Assembly: GCF_016859285.1 (NCBI RefSeq)
Contig: NC_053420.1
Span: 7,798,001 to 7,862,000, forward strand
Reading direction: 5' to 3'
From: Xiphias gladius
Taxonomy: Eukaryota; Chordata; Actinopteri; Istiophoriformes; Xiphiidae
Length of the DNA stretch: 64,000 nt
The notes beneath the pieces are model-generated. The model was not told the DNA's origin and did no database searches. It saw only the letters and a program-made list of their open reading frames with translations. Position numbers and translations under genes: made by a program. This document shows, in pieces, positions 38,251 through 49,219 of this stretch (the first letter of the stretch is position 1; the number at the start of each line of letters is the position of its first letter).

Positions 38251-39384
38251 CATTAACATGTGAGGCTGTTGTCTGTGTCTGTGTATGTGTATGTATTTTG
38301 TGGGAGACTTGTACATCATGTACAGCATATTGTAGTTCTGCAAGTCCCATGCTACAAAATATACCATCATTTTGGATATTTTGTCATCCATCTTTTATCC
38401 AATCCGTTTTTCACAATACACTGACAAACGTGATTTAAAACAGCACACTAGGGAAAAGAGTGTCTGAAAGTTAAAAGTCACATATTATGCACAGTTATGG
38501 ATTTACATTTAGGTTTTGCAGGCCTACAAGGAAATGTTTGCATGCTTTGTTTCTCCTAGACTGTCCATTGCTGCAGCACCACTATTCTCCCTCATGTTGA
38601 AACAGTCCCCTTAGGCCCCAATCAATTTCTGTCTCAAAGTTATAAATAAAAAATAAACAAGACAGTTCATGCCGCCCCCTCCCATTTTAACTCACTGGGA
38701 GAAAAAACTGTCAAAACAGGTCGATTTGTGACTGCTGTGGCTTCTGAGACAATGTCTCTGAGTTCACACAGTCAGACCACTTTTCAATGTTGATGGAGGA
38801 GCTGCAGACTGTGACTCATAATCATAATGACTTTTCTAATATTCGCTTATATGTTTCAAAACAGGGAATTAGATTGTCCTTTGAATTTCGAGCGATAAGT
38901 AACTGTTTTGCCAGCATTTTGAGCTTCCAGGAACTTTTGTTTTAAGGTGCGTTTTTTCCCCCCACTGTGTGAGCAAACAAAAATGCTGCCAATTGGATCT
39001 GGAAAACGTCATCATATTCAAACATCGCAACTATTCAAACAAGTGACCTATATAAATCGGCCCTGTAGGTATATAGCCTCTACCTTATCAAACAGCTCTT
39101 TGACAAATATCTGTGGGAGAAAGACAAGACATGAGATTTATTAGATGACACTGAGGGATCTGGTGCGTTATAATGATACGCAAAGTCAATAATTAAATAT
39201 CGTGCTGACGGAAGAAACCACAGAGATAGAGGTTATAAAAAAATTTGGAGGATAGTGGTTATAAACTAAAAAAGAGGATCCAAAAGAGGTTATCTTTGAC
39301 CGGTCAGCGTACCCCTGCCTTCACTCTACGCAACCTGCCAGTTGTCTTTGTTAATAAATCCCTCACTGATCTGTCCAGACACCT

Positions 39385-39390
39385 TATAAG
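39385..39390 (+). promoter_or_regulatory. TATA box of the second guanylin gene
   Basis: TATAAG in ACCTTATAAGAGGCAGC, 79 bases before the start codon. A second TATA-like site (TATATAAA, 39,049-39,056) lies much further up and is less likely. Confidence 0.5.
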
Positions 39391-39463
39391 AGGCAGCACA
39401 AGCGTACAGCGACCACAGAAGAAACATTCCTCTAAACTAAGGGGCATCTTGCATCATCTGAAA

Positions 39464-41399
39464 ATGAGAACGCTCAGTGTTGTCGTTGTTTTGGTGCTGT
39501 GTGTGTGCAGTGGGGCTCTAGGTGCGGAGGTTAGGGTGAGTATCCCGTTTCTTGAAAATACTGTTGACATTCTTTATCTTATCAAGCTGCGTGTTTTGTT
39601 TCTTTCTTTTCACTCACGTGTTTCACTGCAAAGCACGCTTTCTTACTCAAATCAAAGCACCTGCCCTTGGGAAAAATTCGAACCGTACGAGATTTTCCTT
39701 GTGACTCAAGGTTGTTCCTTCCCCTCCAGCTGGAAGGAAGGAGCTACCCCTTGGAGGCAGTGAAGCAGCTGAAGGCGCTGATGGGCTTAGACGACAACGA
39801 TAGCCCTCACCTGGCCGAGACAAGTGTTGTAGCCGCTTGCGCCAACCCTCTCCTGCCGCAGGTCTTTCGGCCGGTTTGCCAAGGGAAGGGAACAAGCATT
39901 GTTTTCTCCAACCTGGGTAAGACTGGTCCAAGGATAAATAAAGAAATAACAAATATGGAAATGTTATTGGATACACTATTCGTCTCTAAACAGCACACTA
40001 CAGAGGCTATTGCGTGGATAAGAAGTTGCACTATTGAGATACTGGGTATTTACTCACAATAAGCCAATAACATATTTTAGTCTATCTCTCAGTACTATTC
40101 CCACTTCGTATCCTCTCTATCTCTATCCTCTCACTCAGGCGTAAACCCATTCATTCCCCGTGGAGATGTAAATCTGTAAATCTAAAAACGGGCCACAAAT
40201 ATGTAGTTTCATTTTTTCGGAAAATGATGGCATTATTTCCTAAAACAGCTAGGCACTGTAGTAAACTACAGCCTTGTAGTTACTCAAACAGTTTGCTGGG
40301 TGCTCTTCTCTGTCACAGATTAATACACATATAACTCACCAAGACAGTGAATGTGTGATTAATTCAAAATAGATAGTGGCCACATTCATTACATTGAAGG
40401 AACATGTCACCCAGTTGACAAATGTGTTTTTAACAGTTTTTAGTTTGGACAACAATACGATGTATTGAGCTTTGGCTACCCTGACAATACTTGGGTCAAT
40501 TAATTGTTGGTTTTGGTCTTTTAATGGCATCTGCTGACAATTATAAGATATAAAATATCACCAAAAAATCCCTTTGACGAAGAGGCTGACGGGCAACGAG
40601 TGCAGCAGCTGCTTAGCCTGACTTGGCATTGCCCGGCTCTCTGCAAAGGTAACAAAATCTGCCCACCGGCACCTCTGACGTTTGCCAGTCAATGAATTAT
40701 ATCTCATTTGTTTAATCTGTACAATAATCCCTACAGAGAAAGGAGTCAGCTCAATCCAAGTCTCACACTATTCCTTTTATAACTGACCGCCTGTACCACC
40801 TGAGCCACAGCTGCTAAACTACCTGTTAAGTGAGCATCAGCATCAACATTGGGCTTTTGTTAAATTCATGTAGGACACAATCACACACGGGCTCTTAGAG
40901 ATGCTGCTTAATCTACAGTTTTATTACTCAGGTACGCGCTGTCTCTCTCTCTCTCTCTCGGATTTGAGATTAAAGACACTGTCAACAGCCGCGCACTTGA
41001 GTTAGTTCACTCTAATGGATTCCTAGAGTTTAGTGTTTGCACATTATATTATGCACATCCTCTTACTGCTGCACCATAAAGTGTCTCTGGAATGAAAATG
41101 CCAGACAAGAGGCCAATGGAAAGCTGTGCAAACTGTCTGTGGGGACAATTGACGCTCATTAGACACAGACCGCCCCCTTGCTGCTGTATGGAGATGGATA
41201 CGGCGACGGATCCCAGTATTTATATTAGCATAAAACTGGAAAGCTGGCCCTTGGGTGGTACAAAAACATACTTTAGGCCAGATAGATATTATATTATGTT
41301 TAAATATTTTTTTTCTTGCACTTTCCAGTGTATATCATCACGCCTTCGGATCCCTGTGAAATATGTGCCAACCCCTCCTGCTTTGGGTGTCTGAAATGA
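39464..41399 (+). CDS. guca2b: Preprouroguanylin-like precursor with a divergent active peptide
   Basis: Exons 39464-39535, 39730-39916 and 41329-41399 join in the same phases as the upstream guanylin gene and give 109 residues. A signal peptide covers about the first 20 residues (RTLSVVVVLVLCVCSGALG). The prosegment keeps the YPLEAVKQLKALMG helix and the Cys pair in ACANPLLPQVFRPVC. The active peptide is SDPCEICANPSCFGCLK. The four Cys, the DPCEICAN start and residues after the last Cys are uroguanylin-like. However, the usual AACTGC core is PSCFGC: the two Ala are Pro and Ser, and the Thr before the Gly is Phe. Such changes lie at the receptor-contact turn, so its action on guanylate cyclase C may differ. 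I read it as a uroguanylin orthologue; the exact symbol is an inference from the peptide. Confidence 0.92.
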
Positions 41400-41770
41400 G
41401 GCTGCCATCTGCTAGACACACAAACACATGGACTGAGGGGGCCTCTGGGGGGGCTTCATCCTCCATAGTTCTTCCACTGTCCGTGTATAAGACATCCACA
41501 GTTATGGGCTAAACACGTCCTGTCATCCAGCAACCAAGCCAAATGGGTCTCAAGGCTAAATGGTCAACATACTGGATTTTATTCACCATAATCTTTTTTT
41601 TTTTTTTTAGGTAGATGCTGTTCATTCATACATAGTAAGACCCACAGGCTGACCCCTTGCTAGTAAAGTTTCAAAAAGGCTTTTCTGCATTGTTTAAACA
41701 TTATTTTGATGTCTTCAACTTGCCATCATATTGAACTTCTAATTTATTGAATCTGATGCAGCCTCTCAAT

Positions 41771-41776
41771 AATAAA
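41771..41776 (+). terminator. Polyadenylation signal of the second guanylin gene
   Basis: AATAAA 372 bases after the stop codon, the same spacing as in the upstream paralogue. Confidence 0.65.
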
Positions 41777-42246
41777 AATATATATTCTTTGCACCAATGA
41801 AAGCTGTTTTTTTTTGTAGTTTCAAAAACACGGTCATGCTGACACACTCTTTGTCATACCTTTGTACAGACACAAATGCAAACATACACCATACACACAC
41901 ACACATGCATGCACACACATGAAGGGAGTGTGCTGTTTTATAGCATACCATTGATTGGACAAAAAATGAAAGGACATTACGTTAAGTTGAATGAAAGCAG
42001 ATGACAACAAAAAGTTATTGTGAGGGGAAACTGTCATTGGTTCCACTATTTAAATCGAAAGATTCTCTAATTTTGAGATGAATCATCCAGTTTAAATAAA
42101 TAGTTGACATACCAGGCTGAAAAACCAATAATACATCTCTGTTCACTCTTCTACTGTGGTTTCAGAGATCTATCTTTATTTTTTTACCCATAGCGATTAC
42201 AAAGTTAAAGCTTATCTAGATGTTAACAGTACTTTTGGTTTGTGTT

Positions 42247-42250
<4 letters not shown>

Positions 42251-42293
<43 letters not shown>
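42251..42293 (+). repeat. (TG)n microsatellite
   Basis: About 21 uninterrupted TG units. Z-DNA-prone and likely length-polymorphic. Confidence 0.95.
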
Positions 42294-42295
<2 letters not shown>

Positions 42296-43142
42296 TCAGT
42301 GACAATGGATTTTTTGTCAATAACCATTTGGTAGGATAGCCAACCAGAGCAGGTAATTTATGTGAGCGTGATCAGGAATCTATGCATTACCGACATCAGG
42401 GTTCGATATACATGACATCAGTGACCTGCTTTCTCTACCACTGCGCTTTACAGTGTTCATGTGTCACACAAGGTCATCAGTCAGGAACTCCTATTTACAG
42501 TCATTTAAAGCTGCACCACTGCCTGCATAGTGTTTAATTTCCATCCACTGATCTATAAACCCCACAACAATGTGAGTTTAATGGACCAGGTGATGGACTG
42601 GTCAAATGAAAAGTGATCAAACGCAACAATCACTCTGTTTAATCCTTGATAGCTGATGTGATTTTCCCTCCATAGTGTGGATTAAACTAATTAGAAATAA
42701 AGCTCAAAATGTTTTTTTCTTGGGCATTGAGTCACATATTCGATGCCTGTGTTTACATGAGCATCCTGGTTCTGGGTCTTATCCTGTTTCAGTGATATTT
42801 GGGATATGACATTTATATATGATATTTGATATTGATACACATAAGGCCTGATTATTCATATCTCTGTATACACGATCATAACGGTAACCAAATTTTCTGA
42901 TCGCCTCGCTGCAGGTGTCTCTTGATTTCTCACTATCTCAGCCACTGCGTTCTATCCCAACAAATGATGAATCGATTAGTAGAAAATACTCCACGGATTA
43001 ATGGTGGAACGTATCTAAGTGCATTCAATTGATAGGGAATGTAAGTGTGGTTTTGGGGTACTTGTGCTGAGTGTTTTCATTTTGTGCTACTTTATTAGAT
43101 TTTATGAACGAATGAATGACTATTTTCACACTTACATAACCT

Positions 43143-43187
43143 ACAGTTATATTACACACACACACACACACAGACACAGACACACAC
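43143..43187 (+). repeat. (CA)n / CACAGA microsatellite
   Basis: Imperfect CA dinucleotide tract with ACAGACAC interruptions. Confidence 0.85.
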
Positions 43188-43559
43188 TTACATTATACTT
43201 CCTCTTCACCACATTTCAGAGGGAAATATTTCACTTTTCAGATTAAGACTTTTCGTAAAAAAAACATATGATCTTCCTTCAAAATATGTTTGATCATATG
43301 TTATGATAGTATATAAAGTAGATATAATTAGCTCCCCCTTGACCAGCTACAACACTGGTGCTGAAATGTTTAGTCAATTAATCAGTTCTATCAACGGCAA
43401 ATCAATCTGATTACAGAAAAAAAAAAAAGATTAAGCACATTAAAAACACAAAGCGACGACACAGTAATAATAATTAAAAAAAAAAAAAAGCAAACGTTTT
43501 CTAAAATGAAAAAAACAAACAAACAAAAAAAAAAACAGAGACAGACACCACTGGCTCAG

Positions 43560-44165
43560 ACAGTTTAGTCTGCCCAACTGGATTTAAACGAAGACGGAAA
43601 AATCGGGGAGGGAGACCTCTCGCCATGTCTGGATCATCTGGTTTGCCCCGGCAGCTCCTTCTCGCCGACGAACGTCGACCTCTGGCGGTCATTTGATGGC
43701 GTGACAACAACAACGACAACAACAACAACAACATATCAGCGTCCCAGCAATGGACGTTACCAGGGGGGCTCGCCGTCAATTCCGGCCGTTAATGAAACAC
43801 AAACCGGTCGAAGAAAATCCACGCACTCGGTAGGTGTGTACGCTGGTGCAACAGAACGCACTAATTGAGGATAAAGTTAAATTTGAACCGTGTGGCGTTC
43901 ATTGTAAGTCGACCCTGTTCGTTTTGTGTTTCAGGAGGAAAACGAAACGCTTCACCATGTCAACAGCCACGGTCTTGGTCAACCGAGGGTAAGTGGACTG
44001 GAGAGTTGTGGCGAGCAATCGAATAATAGTTTTGCTCAGGCCATACATTTGGTGTTCATTTCTGTTCTAGGCGAGTGTTTTTAGCCGTCGGACTCCCGCT
44101 GTTTCCGCCCACGCCGCTGTTGCTCGTCGGGGCGAATCGTGGCTCGTCCCGATTCATGTAAGTGG
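43560..44165. promoter_or_regulatory. CpG-rich island next to tRNA-Pro
   Basis: Many CpG dinucleotides (CGACGAACGTCGACC, CCGTCAATTCCGGCCG, GTCGGGGCGAATCG) in a region otherwise poor in CpG. This is the pattern of an unmethylated promoter. It contains the candidate spliced ORF and ends about 150 bases before the tRNA gene. Confidence 0.55.
43750..44161 (+). CDS. Candidate small spliced gene in a CpG-rich block (unrecognised product)
   Basis: Three segments, 43750-43829, 43935-43988 and 44071-44161, read as one uninterrupted frame of about 74 codons when joined. The borders are GT-AG: CTCG|GTAGGT, TTTCAG|GAGG, GAGG|GTAAGT and GTTCTAG|GCGA. The third segment meets a TAA at 44,159-44,161, or could itself be spliced at CAT|GTAAGT (44,158). 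The product would be basic at first (KHKPVEENPRTRRKTKRF), with MSTATVLVNRGRVF next and a Pro/Leu-rich part (LPLFPPTPLLLVG) near the end. I recognise no family. The block is CpG-rich in an AT-rich region, so a promoter is plausible. It may be a non-coding transcript, or the 5' end of a longer gene whose other exons I cannot see. Confidence 0.3.
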
Positions 44166-44313
44166 GCAGTAACTTGGCAATGAAGAAAAGTAACAAGAGA
44201 CAAGAAATACTTCTTTTTTTTTAACTAACGTACGACAGGCGAACTTCCCGTGTGATCAACTTTCGTGTAAAATCTCTAATGTGACTCTATAAATGCCAAA
44301 ACAAACGGCACGT

Positions 44314-44385
44314 GGCTCGTTGGTCTAGGGGTATGATTCTCGCTTAGGGTGCGAGAGGTCCCGGGTTCAAATCCCGGACGAGCCC
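44314..44385 (+). tRNA. tRNA-Pro (anticodon AGG)
   Basis: 72 bases fold as a complete cloverleaf: acceptor GGCTCGT with ACGAGCC, anticodon arm CTCGC-TTAGGGT-GCGAG with anticodon AGG, and T arm CCGGG-TTCAAAT-CCCGG. The internal pol III A box (TGGTCTAGGGG) and B box (GGTTCAAATCC) are intact. A run of five T at 44,390-44,394 is the terminator. The CCA end is not encoded, as expected for a nuclear gene. There is no intron. Confidence 0.97.
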
Positions 44386-44389
44386 ATTC

Positions 44390-44394
44390 TTTTT
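44390..44394 (+). terminator. RNA polymerase III terminator of tRNA-Pro
   Basis: TTTTT five bases after the mature tRNA end. Confidence 0.85.
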
Positions 44395-45372
44395 AATTTT
44401 ATTTTTTGGGGAAAATTGAAGAAAGAGATGGTCATGCTGTTGAAGCAACGTTCAAAACTTTAAAATACACCCCCAAAGAGACCCTAAGATAGGCAATTAG
44501 GTACACAGATACCAACAATAAATAAATGACACCGAATGATTAGTAATTCGATCAAAAGCAAAACAATCAACAATTCCGATGGCACATTAATAATTAAGTT
44601 GGTTTATCAATCAAAAATGTCACTCACTCGTTCCAGATTTGTTTATTTTTTCTCTTTTATGCCATTATAAATTGTGCTTAGTGTTTCCATTGTAGGACAC
44701 TTAACTAGATTTAATGAATGAATGAACATTCGTATTATACACACCCTCTTACGTTATTCTTCCCCTTCACCACATCTCAGAGGGAAATATTGTACTTTTG
44801 ATACGGCATTTATGTGACAGCTATAGGTACTTTTCGGATTAACATTTTTCATGCAAAACACATGATCTGCCTTTAAAATATGATGCATCATTACAGATTG
44901 TAGTAACAGTATATAAACTACACAGTATAAAGTAGTTAAGATTAGCCCCACTCTGACCATCTACAACCGTGAAATCTTGCTGTGATGTTTATGCCTTAGT
45001 GATAATAAATGCAGTAATATCAGACTATGAATCTCTTTCAAAAGTAATACATTCATTTTTTAATACTTTTTGCTGCTAAGTAAAGAGTCTGATGGATGTT
45101 AGTCTACGTGGTTAATGTATGTAGGAGCAGCTCGGGGTGCCATTTGCCACTTAATGTCCCCTCAATTTACCATATTCAGTTTCTAGCAAGCTCATTTCTC
45201 TTAACACCCACCAGAGGGCACAATTCACTAAACTAGTTTTACTACATACTGCATACTTCATAGTATGTTGGTGGTATATGGATATACCCTCCGCACAAAT
45301 CTATTATTTTCATTCAGTAATGTATTCACTTTTTTTTTTTTTTTCTGGTATGCTGCCACAAGAATAAAATTA

Positions 45373-45712
45373 GACTATATGTGTGTTGTCGCTGACATTC
45401 AGTAGACTGTCAACATGCTTATCGTTAAGTGTGTACTGAAATAGGTTGCAGCAGTTCAACCCTGAACAGGATAAGAAGTATAGCAAAAGGGGGCATGGAT
45501 GCATGGTTACCATTATCCATATATAAAGTGACTCAACTCTTCACTGAAATTGGAGGGTTTTACTTTCATAGTTTTTTATATATATATATGGATAATGGTA
45601 ACCATGCATCCACCCCCCCCCAGGGTTGAACTGCTGGAACCTATTTCAGTACACACTTAAAGATAAGCATGTTGACAGTCTATTGAATGTCAGCGACAAC
45701 ACACATATAGTC
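45373..45712. repeat. Long inverted repeat (foldback element)
   Basis: The left arm (45,373-45,527) runs GACTATATGTGTGTTGTCGC, GACATTCAGTAGACTGTCAA, ACTGAAATAGGTTGCAGCAG, then TGGTTACCATTATCCATATA. The right arm (45,579-45,712) is its reverse complement with few changes (TATGGATAATGGTAACCATG ... CAACACACATATAGTC). The spacer is about 50 bases, partly TA-rich. The short ORFs in the two arms are mirror products of this symmetry. Confidence 0.85.
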
Positions 45713-48700
45713 AGATAAACGCATTCACATTCATAAATAAGATCTAGAGTACCCGTTTCATCTAATGTGCGTGTCTTTGGACTGTGAGAGGACATGAAAT
45801 CTCCGCATGGAAAGGCCCCAGTCAGCAGATCAGATATAAAACCCACAGGCTATCTTGTTGTTAGGAGATAAGGGAAACCCAGTGAATACATGTGTATTTT
45901 GACTTTGAAGATTTGTTGGTTTGAAACCAGCCTTGAAACCCTCCCCTCTCACCCATCACGGCCCTTTAAAAGACTTACAGCCGCTGAAAGTGTTATGAGT
46001 TATGTTTTTTCTGCATGCATTGAACCCAGCAACATAAACTTGAAAGTCAGTTTTTCGACATGTTGCTGTTGCTGTCAACATCAAATGAGTCAAGTTGCTG
46101 CACTTCCCCCAATCTTGCCACTGGAGGCCGTGTAACTGCAAGTACAAGAATGTGTCAGTTTACCGTTAGTTACTGTTGCTACACCCTATTGCACCAATCG
46201 ACTATTTGATTAATCATCTTATGATTTCAGCTGTACTGGCAACTATAAAACTGTCACTGGCAGATTTGATCAGCTTGTTGGCTAGCCAATGAAACTAGTG
46301 TTAGCTTCATGTGTTGGTTGAGAACAATGTTTCCAGCTGATTGATTTTAACATAAAACTCATTTAAAAGGGTTCTTAAATATGGCTACATATGTAATTTC
46401 AGGCTAAAAGACTGAGGCTGAGGCTAAAGCTGCATGTCCAAAGCAAAAAAATCAGCATCCTCACCAGATAGTTATCCATGTGGTTAGTCCTAATAATGTA
46501 GGATCAGCCTGTGGGTCTTAATATGTTTTTACTTTTAAAAAAAAAAAGAATTTAACTTACAAGAGAAAAGGTTCTGAATATGACAACTAACCAATGTGTA
46601 AGGTGAACATAATGCAAAACCAGGCAGCATTGGCCAGGGTTGCCTGAGTCTAAATTTCCCCAAATTCAATAAAGAGCAGGACTGAGCTGCTAATACGACC
46701 TTCTGACAGCATCCAGAACCACCTGTGACAGTGGGGAAATGCTACACAGTGGATGTGCTACTCATGAACGGGGCTTTTTTTTTTTAACATAACCTGTAAT
46801 CACACAAACTAATACAGTTAGATAATGTAATGTGTCTTGGCCTTGAAAGTAACAATTGGCTACTACTGTAGATAGGAAGCTAGTTATAAGGACATTCTAA
46901 CATCTGCATGTTATGTTACAGGAGATAAAAACACTGTTTACTCAGTTCCTTATTCTTTTTCTCTTGCGTATTTTCGGTTTTGCAATTGCAAAAGAAAGCG
47001 GCCACTCTCTACAGTCACTAAGAGCTTCATGCACACTGCTTCAAAGTTCAAGGTGTTAAGAAATCCACAGTCTGACTGGACAACTCAGCCTTACTAAACT
47101 ATGACTGGACACTTGCTGTGTTGGGGGGGGGTTATTGGATTTAGCAATGGTCAATATTCTGTTCCCTCCCACATCTGTCTTGTGCTTTGGCAGATAATAA
47201 CCCACGCTTGTTGTGTGCACCATGGTCTTTGATGTCTCTCTTATGTGAAAGGATCCTGCATTTCATCAGAATCACTCTATATTCCAGGCACAACTGCTGC
47301 AGATTTCCTTTCACCTTGGAGAGACACACATGTGTTTGGCAATTTACCTCGGTGTCTGTCTGTCTGCTTCAATCCTCAACACTCTTATCTTGGCAAACCC
47401 TTCCCACCGCATATCTTGACCGACTTAATTTTAAGTAGGATGTGCAATAGATGATTAGCAATTCTCTCCTTCACTCATATATCAAAAGCCTAAACCTGAC
47501 TGGATGATTGCACCAACTACTGAGCTCCCATTAGATTTGAGGTGATTGAGGTACAATCACTAAATCACTCTTCACTTTATATCATCAACAACCAGTCTTA
47601 ACACTTGTTAGAGCAGTTTAGGGGGTTTTAGAGCCAGTGGGACACATAATCATCCCAATGCCCAACACATAGTTTACTGATTGCTTGATGCTTAATTAAC
47701 TCAGTGGATGTTTTCAGGATTAAAATCTTAGAACATAAGATATGTAGTGTATGGGGCTTTGTGAGGCTATAACTTTTGCCAGTCCTGGCTTCAATGCTGC
47801 CTGAGGCATCCTGAGTCTGACGCAGCCAGATTACAAGTAGGATCTTTGCCTCTACATGACAGTCTACAGTAAGTAAATGGTTTACAAATCAGTTTCTGAA
47901 GTACTCCTTACAGCTGCCGAAACTGCCTAATATTGGGTAATGAAACGTAAAGCTGAACCATTTCAATATACAGTTGCACTCTGGTGGTTATTGCCAATAG
48001 GATAGAGTCTAACTCTTTAATTTCAATATTTTAAAAACCCTAAAATAAATAATACTATAACTTTAATAAATAATACTTTTCCTCCTGCTCTATTAAAAAA
48101 TTGCCTAAGTCTCGAAAGTTCGCAACAGAAGATTCTGTTTTTTTAGTGTTCAAATTCCGTTTATGCTGAGCTGCCACATTTTGGGATATTTTGAAGGCTC
48201 TATTTTGAATTTTCTTTTGATACTTTACCAGTTACTTTGTCAATACATGGAACTTGTGATGATATATACCACCTCTAAATCAATGTAAATTATTTTTCTG
48301 AGCATCCAGGGGCAGGGCTCCAACTAATGTTTATTTCGTTACTGATTAATTTGCAGATTATTTTGTCGGTGAATGGTTTGGTCTATAAAACATCAGAATC
48401 CAGTAATCCAGCAGTTTAATAAATATCCTGACATCCCAGGCTACAAAATGGCAGAACTTTACTTGAACCAAGTGACCTGTCCAATTTTCTTGAAGAAACC
48501 AACTCATCCTTGCGTAAAATAGGGCTGACCGCTGGTTGTTATGGGAAAATTGGAGGATAATGACACACTCAGTTAAAATACTTGTTAAAGATTTAATGTG
48601 ATTCAGCTTTAACCTTACATAACTGGTCCAGAATGCAAGTTAGCCAATATAATCTACAACTTGTGAACTTAAAGTGTAAAGACGGGTCATCTGAAAATAT

Positions 48701-49192
48701 AACACAGTGAAGGTGCAAAATCACTCTTCATTCATCTCAATGAGTAGCTGAACAAGTCCTTTTATATTTAAAACTGAGTTTAATTTATCCAGTTGATGCT
48801 GTCTGTCATTTATGTCCGTTCAACAATTAAACTGTTAACTATCATTTCATTGTCAACTGTAAATCCATGTCCAATTTCATATTCGTTTTCACTTATACTA
48901 ACATTAGGAAGTAACAATTTAGTTAATGATCAAATCTACACTCAAAACTGAAATTTCAAACCTCAAATGCTCCTCTGGGAGCATACGTCATCTTTAAAGA
49001 TTTATATAAAGGAAAGTTTTGCTGCAGAACCATCAACCCAGTCTGAAGGAGCACGTTTGTCTCTTAAATAATCATCGGACCTGTTTGACAGATAATTCTA
49101 TCACATCCATCTGTAGTGTTTAGCTGTGTCGATAATTTGAACTGACATAATGGTTGATTATTGGTAGAGCGGCAGGAAATCCTCAAAAAAGG

Positions 49193-49219
49193 CTTTTTTT
49201 TTTTTTTTTTTTTTTTTTA
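49193..49219 (+). repeat. Poly-T tract
   Basis: About 27 consecutive T. It could be the A tail of a minus-strand retroposed sequence or simple slippage; I see no element attached to it. Confidence 0.8.

Larger units (their letters stand above)
33949..39384. other. Region between the two guanylin genes: 3' UTR, repeats, Tc1 relics
   Basis: After the 3' UTR of the first gene (to about 34,350) comes a dispersed repeat (about 34,560-34,930, inverted relative to the copies near 14.4 and 24.9 kb). Unassigned AT-rich DNA with C and A homopolymers follows, then two Tc1-type relics (36,760-37,221 and 37,604-38,250). About 38,450-38,810 has the look of another dispersed repeat. No gene seen. Confidence 0.55.
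41400..43559. other. 3' UTR of the second guanylin gene and repeat-rich spacer
   Basis: The 3' UTR ends near an AATAAA at 41,771. Simple repeats follow: CA-rich 41,890-41,918, TG 42,251-42,293 and CA/ACAG 43,143-43,187. About 42,950-43,350 resembles the repeat at 44,640-45,010 (CCTCTTCACCACATTTCAGA block). No exon seen. Confidence 0.6.

Noticed and set aside
39245-39763. Longer 172-codon reading of the second guanylin gene, starting at 39,245 and running through intron 1
   Set aside because: The start at 39,464 gives a proper signal peptide, lies just after a TATA box, and the GTGAGT donor and TCCAG acceptor reproduce the family exon structure.
45429-45846. A pair of 66-codon ORFs on opposite strands
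   Set aside because: They arise from the two arms of the inverted repeat and have no protein-family match.
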